Positions 1 to 7,514 of a stretch of DNA of 20,046 nucleotides are shown here, in pieces. The notes beneath the pieces were generated by a model. The model did not search any database. It was given only the letters and a program-made list of their open reading frames with translations, and had not been told where the DNA came from. A program made the position numbers and the translations under genes. The first letter of the stretch is position 1, and every line of letters starts with the position of its first letter. Origin of the DNA: an uncultured Campylobacter sp. (GTDB lineage: Bacteria > Campylobacterota > Campylobacteria > Campylobacterales > Campylobacteraceae); the NCBI GenBank assembly GCA_937965895.1, contig CALCKS010000251.1:1-20046 (forward strand), read 5' to 3'.

Positions 1-72
1 TTTAGTTTCAAATTTAGCCCAAATTTGATTACGAGCGGCTAAAATTTAATGAGATTTTTCACATTTGCGAGG

Positions 73-110
73 TAAAATTACAAAATCATTTTAAATCAAA
101 TTTTTAAGGA
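73..110 (+). promoter_or_regulatory. Candidate promoter -10 and RBS of fhs
   Basis: A TAAAAT hexamer preceded by GG lies at 73-78, which fits the Campylobacter -10 pattern (TAnAAT with weak or absent -35). It is followed by an AAGGA ribosome-binding site at 106-110, six bases before the fhs ATG. The rest of 1-116 holds no gene start that I can support. Confidence 0.45.
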
Positions 111-116
111 AAGACG

Positions 117-1745
117 ATGCTAAGCGACAGAGAAATAGAAGCGAGCGCAAAGCCGCAAAATATCGTAAAAATCGGCGCAAAACTGGGGCTAGGCGAGGAG
201 GAGCTAGACACCTTCGGCAAGCTAAAAGCCAAGATCGAACCGCGACTAGGCAGCGCGTCCGGCGCAAATCTCATCCTAGTTACCGCGACCAATCCGACCC
301 CGTATGGCGAGGGCAAAACGACCGTAACCGTCGGGCTATCAGACGGCTTAGCGCGTATCGGCAAACGCGTGTGCGCCGCGCTTAGAGAGCCGAGCCTGGG
401 GCCGGTTTTCGGTATAAAGGGCGGAGCGACGGGCGGCGGATACTCGCAGGTGACGCCGAGCGAGGATATCAACCTACACTTTAACGGCGACTTTCACGCT
501 ATTACCTCGGCAAATAACCTCATCGCGGCGATGCTAGATAACCACATCCACCACGGCAACGCCCTAAATATCGACCCTGCGCGCGTCGTTTTCAAGCGCT
601 GCATGGATATGAACGACCGCTCGCTAAGAGAAATCGAAATCGGCCTTGAAAAGAGCAATAAATTTACTCGCAAGGACGGCTTCGTAATCACCGCCGCTAG
701 CGAAATAATGGCGATCCTGTGCCTAGCGACCGACCTAAAAAATCTAAAAGAGCGCGCCCAAAATATCATCGTCGCCTACGATAAAGAGGGCGGCCTCGTG
801 CGCGCAAAATCCCTAAACTGCGCCGACGCCGTCTGCGTACTGCTAAAAGAGGCGATAAAACCAAACCTCGTGCAAACTCTAGAGGGTACGCCAGTGCTCA
901 TCCACGGCGGACCGTTTGCAAACATCGCGCACGGCTGCAACAGCGTCATAGCGACCAAAACGGCGCTAAATTTAGCGGGCTACGTCGTGACCGAGGCGGG
1001 ATTTGGCGCCGAGCTAGGAGCGCAAAAGTTCCTCGATATCAAGTGCCGCACCGCAGGCCTCGCGCCAAAATGCGTCGTGCTAGTAAGCACTATCCGCTCG
1101 CTAAAATATAACGGTGGATGCGACAAAGACGGCATCTCGCAGCCAAATTTAGACGCGCTAAAGCTAGGCGGCGAAAACCTAAAAGCCCACATAGAAAATC
1201 TCAAAAATTTTAACCAAAACGTCATCGTCGCGCTAAATAAATTCGCCTCGGACTCGGACGACGAGATCGCCCACGTACGCACTCTTTGCGAGGAGTCGGG
1301 AGCTGAGTTTAGCCTGTGCGAAGGCTTTTTAAAAGGAAGCGCGGGCACGGAGGATCTAGCTAAAAAAGTCGCACAAATCTGCGAAAAACCGGCTCGCAAG
1401 ATAAGCTTCACGTATGAGCCCACCGACCACGTCAAAACCAAGATCGAAAAGATCGCGACTAAAATTTACGGCGCAAAAGACGTCGTCTTTAGCCCGCGCG
1501 CCCAGGCTGATCTAGCCGAAATTTCGCGCCTAGGCTTTGAGAGTATGCCCGTTTGCGTCGCAAAGACGCAGTATAGCTTTAGCTCGGATGCTAAGCTGCT
1601 AGGACGACCGAAGGGCTTTAGCTTCGAGGTTAGCGCGCTTGAGATTCGCGGCGGAGCGGGCTTTATCGTGGCGGTTAGCGGATCGACTATGCTGATGCCT
1701 GGACTGCCTAAAGTGCCTGCCGCCGAGCATATGAGAGCGGAGTAA
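117..1745 (+). CDS. fhs: Formate-tetrahydrofolate ligase (10-formyl-THF synthetase)
   Basis: The enzyme joins formate to tetrahydrofolate with ATP, giving 10-formyl-THF for purine and formyl-Met-tRNA synthesis in the cytoplasm. The 542-residue protein has the family's P-loop TPYGEGKT at residues 61-68, followed by the conserved EPSLGPVFGIKGGATGGGY block at 91-109 and the D-NHIHHGN block near 141-148. The C-terminal AGFIVAVSGSTMLMPGLP stretch is also typical. The length is close to the usual 550-560 residues, so the gene appears intact. The start is set by AAGGA six bases upstream of the ATG. It stands alone: nothing is co-directional within 4 kb downstream, and two terminator-like hairpins follow the stop. 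The call rests on recognised motifs and is near certain. Confidence 0.97.
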   Translation: MLSDREIEASAKPQNIVKIGAKLGLGEEELDTFGKLKAKIEPRLGSASGANLILVTATNPTPYGEGKTTVTVGLSDGLARIGKRVCAALREPSLGPVFGIKGGATGGGYSQVTPSEDINLHFNGDFHAITSANNLIAAMLDNHIHHGNALNIDPARVVFKRCMDMNDRSLREIEIGLEKSNKFTRKDGFVITAASEIMAILCLATDLKNLKERAQNIIVAYDKEGGLVRAKSLNCADAVCVLLKEAIKPNLVQTLEGTPVLIHGGPFANIAHGCNSVIATKTALNLAGYVVTEAGFGAELGAQKFLDIKCRTAGLAPKCVVLVSTIRSLKYNGGCDKDGISQPNLDALKLGGENLKAHIENLKNFNQNVIVALNKFASDSDDEIAHVRTLCEESGAEFSLCEGFLKGSAGTEDLAKKVAQICEKPARKISFTYEPTDHVKTKIEKIATKIYGAKDVVFSPRAQADLAEISRLGFESMPVCVAKTQYSFSSDAKLLGRPKGFSFEVSALEIRGGAGFIVAVSGSTMLMPGLPKVPAAEHMRAE

Positions 1746-1746
1746 A

Positions 1747-1804
1747 GCAAGCTTCGATCCGTCAAATTTGAACACAAAATTTGATCGGTCGGCGAAGTTT
1801 TTTG
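1747..1804 (+). terminator. Imperfect hairpin with T-run after fhs
   Basis: CTTCG at 1752-1756 can pair with CGAAG at 1793-1797, and TCAAATTT pairs with AAATTTGA inside it. A run of T follows from 1798. The middle of the stem is imperfect, so this may be an accessory to the stronger terminator just downstream. Confidence 0.4.
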
Positions 1805-1810
1805 AAAAAC

Positions 1811-1853
1811 AAAGGCGAATTTGGCGGAGATAACGCCGGGTTCGCCTTTTTAA
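1811..1853 (+). terminator. Rho-independent terminator of fhs
   Basis: AAAGGCGAA at 1811-1819 is the perfect reverse complement of TTCGCCTTT at 1841-1849. An inner GGCG/CGCC stem encloses a short GAGATAA loop, and a T-run closes the 3' side. This is a clean intrinsic terminator about 65 bases after the fhs stop. The A-run on the other side makes it potentially bidirectional. Confidence 0.8.
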
Positions 1854-2175
1854 ATTTAACTATTTCGTCCTTTAAATTTGCCGTCAAATTTAAAACGCTA
1901 AATTTAACAAACGCCCGCGCTAGCTCGTAAATTTTATAGCAACGCTATTCATGCGAGATTTTTATCTTACCGTCCATCGCCGAAACGCAAAATCAGATTT
2001 ACTCGCCTAAAGCCGCGTACCGGCCTAGCACCAAATTTGCGCTATTTTACGGCGTTTTAAATACCCAAATTTAAAGCTCGAAATTTGCCGCAAATCTTGG
2101 CAAAATCAGCATAATGTATTTTGGAGTTTTAATCAAATTTGCGCAAGCAAGCCAAAATTTACGCGCGATACAGCG
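1854..2175. other. Gene-free spacer rich in AAATTT words
   Basis: I see no supportable gene on either strand. The spacer lies between the fhs terminator and the 3' end of the minus-strand glycosylase gene. It is dense in AAATTT, with about a dozen copies counted by eye over 1746-2175. A weak hairpin at 1924-1957 (CTCGTA paired with TGCGAG, and ATAGC paired with GCTAT around an AAC loop) is followed by ATTTTTATC and could be a minor plus-strand terminator. No tRNA-like or protein remnant was recognised. Confidence 0.6.
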
Positions 2176-2616
2176 CTAAATTTTAACTTTCTCCCACGGC
2201 TCTATCCCGCCGTCAACCTCTTTAAAGATACTCGCGATTTCTATATTTTTTACGCTCAAATTTCGCTCGTATGCCTTGACGTCGCGCGATTTTAGCTTCT
2301 CTTGCAAAAAGGCGAATTCATACTCTATCTGCCCGCGAGAGACGGCTATTTTGGCTATATTTCGCCAGTCAAATTCGCCAACTTTTGCCGCGTCAAATTT
2401 ATACCCGCGAGCGCAGGCCTCCTCATAAACCCCCGCCAGATACGCATTTATCGCTTCACACGCGTTTTCGTGCGCGTAAAAGCGGTCAAGCTGCGGGTGA
2501 TTTTTGTAGCCCTTAGTAAGCCCGGCTAGCACGTTTTTAGCTAGCAGCGCCTCGCGCCAAAGTGCGACTAGCCCCTTTGCATCGAGATATTTAAAGCTTA
2601 TCGTCCAAAGCCTCAT
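2176..2616 (-). CDS. Pyrimidine dimer DNA glycosylase, T4 endonuclease V family (PF03013-like)
   Basis: The 146-residue protein begins MRLWTISFKYLDAKGLVALW and carries a GYKNHPQLDRF block (36-46), an RGQIEYE block and a C-terminal GGIEPWEK. I recognise these as the bacterial family annotated as pyrimidine dimer DNA glycosylase/endonuclease V. In T4 endonuclease V the catalytic glutamate sits in Y-R-E (Glu23), and the matching W-R-E here is at 20-22. Such enzymes excise cyclobutane dimers and nick the resulting abasic site. The start has AAAGG about six bases upstream on the minus strand. It lies 116 bases downstream of uvrA on the same strand, so both products would act on UV lesions. A TATAAA on the minus strand (2691-2696) may give it its own promoter. 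The function is inferred from family membership. Confidence 0.85.
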   Translation of the reverse strand: MRLWTISFKYLDAKGLVALWREALLAKNVLAGLTKGYKNHPQLDRFYAHENACEAINAYLAGVYEEACARGYKFDAAKVGEFDWRNIAKIAVSRGQIEYEFAFLQEKLKSRDVKAYERNLSVKNIEIASIFKEVDGGIEPWEKVKI

Positions 2617-2690
2617 TTTTGCCTTTCGTTAAAATTTACCGCGGTTTTTACGGGCCAAATTTGGCGCGGTTAAGCCCATAAACTGTCAAA

Positions 2691-2696
2691 TTTATA
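2691..2696 (-). promoter_or_regulatory. Candidate -10 for the glycosylase gene
   Basis: The minus strand reads GATATAAAT here, a -10-like match about 75 bases before the glycosylase start and just after the uvrA stop. A perfect 12-base palindrome, GCCAAATTTGGC, lies at 2654-2665 between this box and the gene and could be an operator or chance. Transcription from uvrA may also read through, since no clear terminator separates the two genes. Confidence 0.3.
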
Positions 2697-2732
2697 TCAC
2701 AAATTTGATCCGCTTCAAACTTCTCAAAGTTT

Positions 2733-5588
2733 TTATTTTTTCTTCGCCTTTTTTGCCGCGTTTTTCATGGCTTCTAACTCCTCAGCCAAAAATTTACCCG
2801 TATAGCTGCCCGTTTTAGCGTGATTTTTAGCGACCTCTTTTACGCTGCCCTCGGCGATGATTTTACCGCCCTTTGCGCCGCCCTCAGGCCCCATATCGAC
2901 GATGTAGTCACAGTTTTTGATGACGTCCATGTTGTGCTCGATGACAAAGACCGAGTTGCCAAGATCTACCAAATGGTGCAGCACGCGCACGAGCCTATCG
3001 ACGTCGGCGAAATGCAGCCCCGTGGTCGGCTCGTCGAGGATATAGAGCGTATTTCCCGTATCCGAGCGGCTGAGCTCCTTTGCGAGCTTTACGCGCTGCG
3101 CCTCGCCGCCGCTTAGCGTCACGGCATTTTGTCCAAGCGTGATGTAGCCTAGACCCACGTCTTGCAGCGTCGTTAGTTTACTAGCGATTTTGGGCACGGA
3201 TTTAAAAAACTCCACCGCCTCGTCGATGCTCATATTTAGCACGTCGGAGATATTTTTGCCTTTGTAGAGGATTTCTAGCGTCTGCGCATTGTAGCGGGTG
3301 CCGCCGCACGAGTCGCACACGACGTTTACGTCGGGCAAAAAGTGCATCTCGATCGTGATCTCGCCTTCGCCTTGGCACTTTTCGCAGCGTCCGCCCTTGA
3401 CGTTAAAGCTAAACCTACCGATCTTGTAGCCTCGCAGTTTGGACTCTTTAGTCTGCGCAAAAAGCCCCCTGATCTCGTCCATCACGCCCGTGTAGGTGGC
3501 CGGATTTGAGCGCGGAGTGCGGCCGATCGGGCTTTGATCGAGGTAGATCACCTTGTCTAGATTTTCTAGTCCGCTCAAATTTACCCCCGCGACCTTTTTT
3601 ACTTTTTTAGCTCGGTTTAGCTGCTCCTGGGCTTCAGGCAGCAGGGTTTGCAGCACGAGCGAGCTTTTACCAGAGCCAGAAACTCCCGTGATACCGACCA
3701 AATTTCGCAGCGGAAAACGCGCGCTTAAATTTGAGATGTTATTGATATTTACGTTTGAGATCTCGAGCCACGTATCGCTTTTGCGGTTTTTTTGGTAATC
3801 GATTTCCTTTTCGCCGTTTATGTAAAGCGCCGTTTGCGTACTTGAGCCAAGCAGGCTTTTCACGTCGCCGGCAAAAACTATCTGTCCGCCGAATTTCCCC
3901 GCTCCAGGCCCGATATCCACGACATAGTCGGCCTCCTCGATCGTCTTTTTATCGTGTTCTACGACGATAACTGAGTTGCCTTTGGCTTGCAAATTTCGCA
4001 GCGTTTTGATGAGCTTTAGCGTATCGCGCTCGTGCAGGCCGATGCTAGGCTCGTCTAGCACGTACATCACGCCGCTAAGGCCCGATCCGATCTGGCTAGC
4101 GATCCTGATGCGCTGCGCTTCGCCGCCGCTAATCGTACGCGCGTCGCGTCCGAGCGAGAGGTAGCCCAGCCCCACGTCGTAGAGGAAAAATAGTCTCTCG
4201 TTTATCTCCTTAAATATCGGCTTGGCAATCGTTTTATCGTATTCGCTAAGATAGCTAAAATTTGACTCGTCCGAGAAAAACGCGGTGCAGTTTTCGATAC
4301 TCATGTCTAAAATTTCGCCGATCCCGCGCCCAGCGACCTTGACGGCTAGACTTTGAGGCTTTAGCCTGTGTCCGCCGCAGTCATCGCAGACTTTTTCGCT
4401 CATGTATTCGTCAAAGTCCTTGTAGTCTTTTAGCAGCCCATGCGTGATTTTTAGCGCGCCTTCAAATTTGCGCAGCAGCTTGTTTTTCTTCCAGAAAAAC
4501 TCGACCTCTTTTACGTTTCCGTAGAGTACGAGGCGCTTCTCATCCTCGCTAAGCTCGCAGTAGGGGCGCTTGACGTCGATGCCGTTTTGCTCGCAAAAAG
4601 CTAGTAAAAATTTATAATAATAACTCATGTTGTAGCCGTAAAGCAGCTTTATCGCGCCGCCTTCGATGCTTTTTTCCTCGTCAATCACTTTGGTGAGATC
4701 TAGGCTATATCTGATACCAAGGCCGTCGCACCTCTCGCACGCGCCCTTTGGGGAGTTGAAGCTAAAGCTAAGCGGTTCTAGCGGCGTAAATGAAATTTTA
4801 CAATCAAAGCATGCCGAGTGCTCGCTGTAGTGGATGAAACTCTCTTTTAGCCCGAGTTCTTGGGCGTTTGCGATCTCGATCTCGACCTCGCCGTAGCTTT
4901 CATTCAGCGCTTTTTCTACGTCTTGGGCTAGGCGCTGTGCGTTATCCGCGTCTATCACGATACGGTCTACGATGAGCTTTATCGTATGCTTTTTGGTTTT
5001 AGCCAGCTCGATCTCCTCGTCTAATCTCACCTGCACGCCGTCTATCTGGGCGCGCACGTAGCCTTTGCCGCGTAAATTTTCGATCAAATCCGCCCACGTG
5101 CCCTTTTTCTCGCGCACGAGCGGAGCGTAGATGACGACTTTAGCGCCCTGGGGCAACTTTTGGATCTCGTTTATGATGTCGCTAGCCGACATTTTAGAGA
5201 TCGGTTTGCCGCACTTGTGGCAGTGCTGGATGCCGATACGAGCATAAAGAAGGCGCAGATAGTCGTAAATTTCCGTTATCGTGCCCACGGTCGAGCGCGG
5301 GTTTTTGGACGTGGTTTTTTGATCTATCGCGATGGCGGGCGTGAGACCCTCGATCTTATCGACGTCGGGCTTACCTACGCGGTCTAGAAACTGCCTAGCG
5401 TAGCTACTAAGGCTCTCCATATATCTGCGCTGTCCCTCGGCGTAAAGCGTGTCAAAGGCTAGCGTGCTCTTGCCGCTGCCGCTAAGTCCGGTGAAAACTA
5501 CGAGCTTGTTTTTTGGGATTTCTAAATTTAAATTTTTCAGGTTGTGCTCGCGCGCGCCCGTGATTTTTATGGTGTCGTTTGCGTTCAT
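2733..5588 (-). CDS. uvrA: UvrABC excinuclease subunit A
   Basis: UvrA recognises bulky and UV-induced DNA damage as a dimer and loads UvrB in nucleotide excision repair. The 951-residue protein has two complete ABC ATPase modules. Walker A is GLSGSGKS at 34-41 and GVSGSGKS at 635-642; the SGGEAQR signatures are at 487-493 and 826-832; the LDEP Walker B motifs are near 511 and 851. Zinc-binding Cys pairs are at 260/263 with 284/287, and at 735/738 with 758/761. A further CDDC pair lies at 401-404. The length matches the family (about 940), and the tail is lysine-rich (KKAKKK). The start is preceded by GGAAG on the minus strand. It faces away from the anion transporter gene and is followed on the same strand by the dimer glycosylase. 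Confidence 0.98.
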   Translation of the reverse strand: MNANDTIKITGAREHNLKNLNLEIPKNKLVVFTGLSGSGKSTLAFDTLYAEGQRRYMESLSSYARQFLDRVGKPDVDKIEGLTPAIAIDQKTTSKNPRSTVGTITEIYDYLRLLYARIGIQHCHKCGKPISKMSASDIINEIQKLPQGAKVVIYAPLVREKKGTWADLIENLRGKGYVRAQIDGVQVRLDEEIELAKTKKHTIKLIVDRIVIDADNAQRLAQDVEKALNESYGEVEIEIANAQELGLKESFIHYSEHSACFDCKISFTPLEPLSFSFNSPKGACERCDGLGIRYSLDLTKVIDEEKSIEGGAIKLLYGYNMSYYYKFLLAFCEQNGIDVKRPYCELSEDEKRLVLYGNVKEVEFFWKKNKLLRKFEGALKITHGLLKDYKDFDEYMSEKVCDDCGGHRLKPQSLAVKVAGRGIGEILDMSIENCTAFFSDESNFSYLSEYDKTIAKPIFKEINERLFFLYDVGLGYLSLGRDARTISGGEAQRIRIASQIGSGLSGVMYVLDEPSIGLHERDTLKLIKTLRNLQAKGNSVIVVEHDKKTIEEADYVVDIGPGAGKFGGQIVFAGDVKSLLGSSTQTALYINGEKEIDYQKNRKSDTWLEISNVNINNISNLSARFPLRNLVGITGVSGSGKSSLVLQTLLPEAQEQLNRAKKVKKVAGVNLSGLENLDKVIYLDQSPIGRTPRSNPATYTGVMDEIRGLFAQTKESKLRGYKIGRFSFNVKGGRCEKCQGEGEITIEMHFLPDVNVVCDSCGGTRYNAQTLEILYKGKNISDVLNMSIDEAVEFFKSVPKIASKLTTLQDVGLGYITLGQNAVTLSGGEAQRVKLAKELSRSDTGNTLYILDEPTTGLHFADVDRLVRVLHHLVDLGNSVFVIEHNMDVIKNCDYIVDMGPEGGAKGGKIIAEGSVKEVAKNHAKTGSYTGKFLAEELEAMKNAAKKAKKK

Positions 5589-5622
5589 TTTCGCTTCCGT
5601 GATTTTAAATTTTTAACCCGTA

Positions 5623-5628
5623 ATTATA
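5623..5628 (-). promoter_or_regulatory. Promoter -10 of uvrA
   Basis: On the minus strand this reads GGGTATAAT, a perfect -10 hexamer about 35 bases upstream of the uvrA ATG. No good -35 is seen, as is usual in Campylobacter. I saw no obvious LexA-type operator next to it. Confidence 0.6.
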
Positions 5629-5734
5629 CCCAAAATCGCTTTAACTAAAATCGTTGTTACTTTTATCAACACTTTAGTAAAAAATCAATTTTAAAGCAAA
5701 AGAATTTTTTAAGCTATAAGCTTTTTGGATGTAT

Positions 5735-5758
5735 TATAAATTATCCCAAGCATAGGAG
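5735..5758 (+). promoter_or_regulatory. Promoter -10 and RBS of the DASS transporter
   Basis: TATAAA at 5735-5740 is the candidate -10. AGGAG at 5754-5758 is the ribosome-binding site, five bases before the ATG at 5764. The transcript leader would be very short. The uvrA promoter lies about 105 bases away on the opposite strand. Confidence 0.5.
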
Positions 5759-5763
5759 TTATC

Positions 5764-7422
5764 ATGGCAAATCCAAACATTCCTATAGACAGAAGAACAA
5801 ACCGTGTCGAGCTCATCGGGCTGGTGCTAGGCGTTTTGCTAGCGATTTGGGTTTACAATATCTTCCCCACAAACGCAGGAGATATCGCTCTAGCTGCGGC
5901 CAAGGGCAAAAAGCTGCATGTAGAAGCTATGCCAGTCGTTGCCGCGGTAGCCGCGCTGATGGCGGCGTGGTGGATGACCGAGGCCATCGCCCTGCCCGCA
6001 ACCGCCCTGGTGCCGATGGTGGCTTTTCCGGTGCTTGGCGTAGACGCGTTTAAGGTTGTCGCGGCGCCGTATGCTTCGGACACTATCTATCTTTTTATGG
6101 GCGGCTTCGTGTTAGCCCTTGCGATGCAAAGGTGGAATCTGCACACCAGAATCGCCCTTGGCATCGTGCTTTTAGTTGGTACGAGCCCTAGGCGGCTGGT
6201 GGCTGGATTTATGGTGGCGACGGGGTTTTTATCCATGTGGGTGAGCAACACCGCAACCGCCATAATGATGCTACCGGTGGGTCTTAGCGTACTACATTTG
6301 GTCGGACGCCTAACGACTCAAAAATGGACGTTTACGGCGATCGAGGATGTGGCAAATTTGGATGAAATTTCACGCAAAGGCGTGCAAGGCGGCTTTATGA
6401 ATACGGTATTTCACAAAGGCCGCGACATCGCAAAAGAGATAAAAGAAAAAACGAGTACTTTTAGCTCAAATTTCGGCATCTCGCTAATGCTAGGCATCGC
6501 CTACGCCGCCTCGATAGGCTCAGTAGGCACCATCATCGGCACTCCGCCAAACGCTCTGTTAGTCGCATATATGAAAAACGAATTTGGCATCGAGATCGGC
6601 TTTTTTGAGTGGATGCTAGTCGGCGTGCCGCTTAGCGTCGTTATGCTTGCGGCGTGTTGGTTTTTGCTCACTTACGTGCTCTTTAGGCCTGAAATCGGCG
6701 AGATACCAAACGGCAAAAAAGTGATCCAAGACGAGCTAGATAAACTAGGACCCATAACTACACCAGAAAAGCTAGTCGGAGTCATCTTCGTAGCAGCGGC
6801 CGCGTGCTGGATATCGCTAGGCTTTATCCTAAAGTCCTTTGAGATAAAAATCGCTAGCCTAGACGCGATAATCGCGATGAGCACGGCGATTTTGCTATTT
6901 ATCGTGCCGGCAAACAAAAGCGGCGAGCGTCTCATCGACTGGGATAGCGCTAAAAAGCTACCTTGGGATATCCTCATACTCTTTGGCGGCGGTTTGTCGC
7001 TCTCGGCGCAGTTTAGCAGCAGCGGGCTGTCGCTTTGGATCGGACATCAGGTCTCTGCTCTCGGCGCGCTGCCTATCGCCGCGATCATCATGGCCGTCGT
7101 AACGCTCGTCATTTTCCTCACCGAGATCACGTCAAACACCGCCACCGCAGCGGCCTTTTTGCCAGTCATCGCAGGCGTTAGCGCGGGGCTTGGCTATACC
7201 GGCGCAAACGTTATGCTATTTACGATCCCGGTCGCTATGGCGGCTACGTTTGCCTTTATGCTGCCCGTCGCCACACCGCCAAACGCCATCGCATACGGCT
7301 CTGGCTACGTAAAAATCAGCTCGATGATAAAGGCCGGAATCTGGCTAAATATCATCGGTATTTTTCTCATCACGGCGACCGTCGTCTTTATCGCTTCGGC
7401 CGTTTTCGGACTTAAATTTTAA
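5764..7422 (+). CDS. Divalent anion:sodium symporter (DASS/SLC13 family)
   Basis: This 552-residue integral membrane protein belongs to the SLC13/DASS family, whose members import dicarboxylates, citrate or sulfate with sodium. Both inverted halves carry the family's Ser-Asn-Thr substrate/sodium motif: SNTATAIMMLP from 161 and SNTATAAAFLPV from 457. Each half also has its Pro-Pro-Asn loop, IGTPPNALL (258-266) and ATPPNAIAY (503-511). Hydrophobic segments fill most of the length, with a charged cytoplasmic stretch at about 186-235. The start follows AGGAG. A perfect hairpin follows the stop, so it is probably monocistronic. The substrate cannot be read from the sequence. A C4-dicarboxylate would suit Campylobacter metabolism, but that is inference. 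Confidence 0.92.
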   Translation: MANPNIPIDRRTNRVELIGLVLGVLLAIWVYNIFPTNAGDIALAAAKGKKLHVEAMPVVAAVAALMAAWWMTEAIALPATALVPMVAFPVLGVDAFKVVAAPYASDTIYLFMGGFVLALAMQRWNLHTRIALGIVLLVGTSPRRLVAGFMVATGFLSMWVSNTATAIMMLPVGLSVLHLVGRLTTQKWTFTAIEDVANLDEISRKGVQGGFMNTVFHKGRDIAKEIKEKTSTFSSNFGISLMLGIAYAASIGSVGTIIGTPPNALLVAYMKNEFGIEIGFFEWMLVGVPLSVVMLAACWFLLTYVLFRPEIGEIPNGKKVIQDELDKLGPITTPEKLVGVIFVAAAACWISLGFILKSFEIKIASLDAIIAMSTAILLFIVPANKSGERLIDWDSAKKLPWDILILFGGGLSLSAQFSSSGLSLWIGHQVSALGALPIAAIIMAVVTLVIFLTEITSNTATAAAFLPVIAGVSAGLGYTGANVMLFTIPVAMAATFAFMLPVATPPNAIAYGSGYVKISSMIKAGIWLNIIGIFLITATVVFIASAVFGLKF

Positions 7423-7424
7423 TC

Positions 7425-7460
7425 AAATTCGGGCTGTTGCGACCGCCCGAATTTACCCTT
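7425..7460 (+). terminator. Hairpin terminator after the DASS transporter
   Basis: AAATTCGGGC at 7425-7434 is the exact reverse complement of GCCCGAATTT at 7445-7454, with a 10-base loop. The downstream T-run is poor (ACCCTTATTT), so the stem is certain but its terminator efficiency is not. It starts two bases after the stop codon. Confidence 0.65.
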
Positions 7461-7514
7461 ATTTAATAGGCGTTGCTGTATCATCGTAAAAATATTTTAA
7501 CCTAAGGCTACAAA

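Noticed and set aside
980..1441. Long antisense ORF inside fhs (and similar antisense ORFs in uvrA, trpE and trpB)
   Set aside because: These are reading-frame shadows of G+C-rich genes with strong codon bias. They lack ribosome-binding sites and recognisable domains.
1924..1963. Possible small-RNA terminator hairpin in the fhs downstream spacer
   Set aside because: The stem is split by an internal loop and is AT-rich, and no promoter for a small transcript is evident, so it is mentioned only within the spacer entry.
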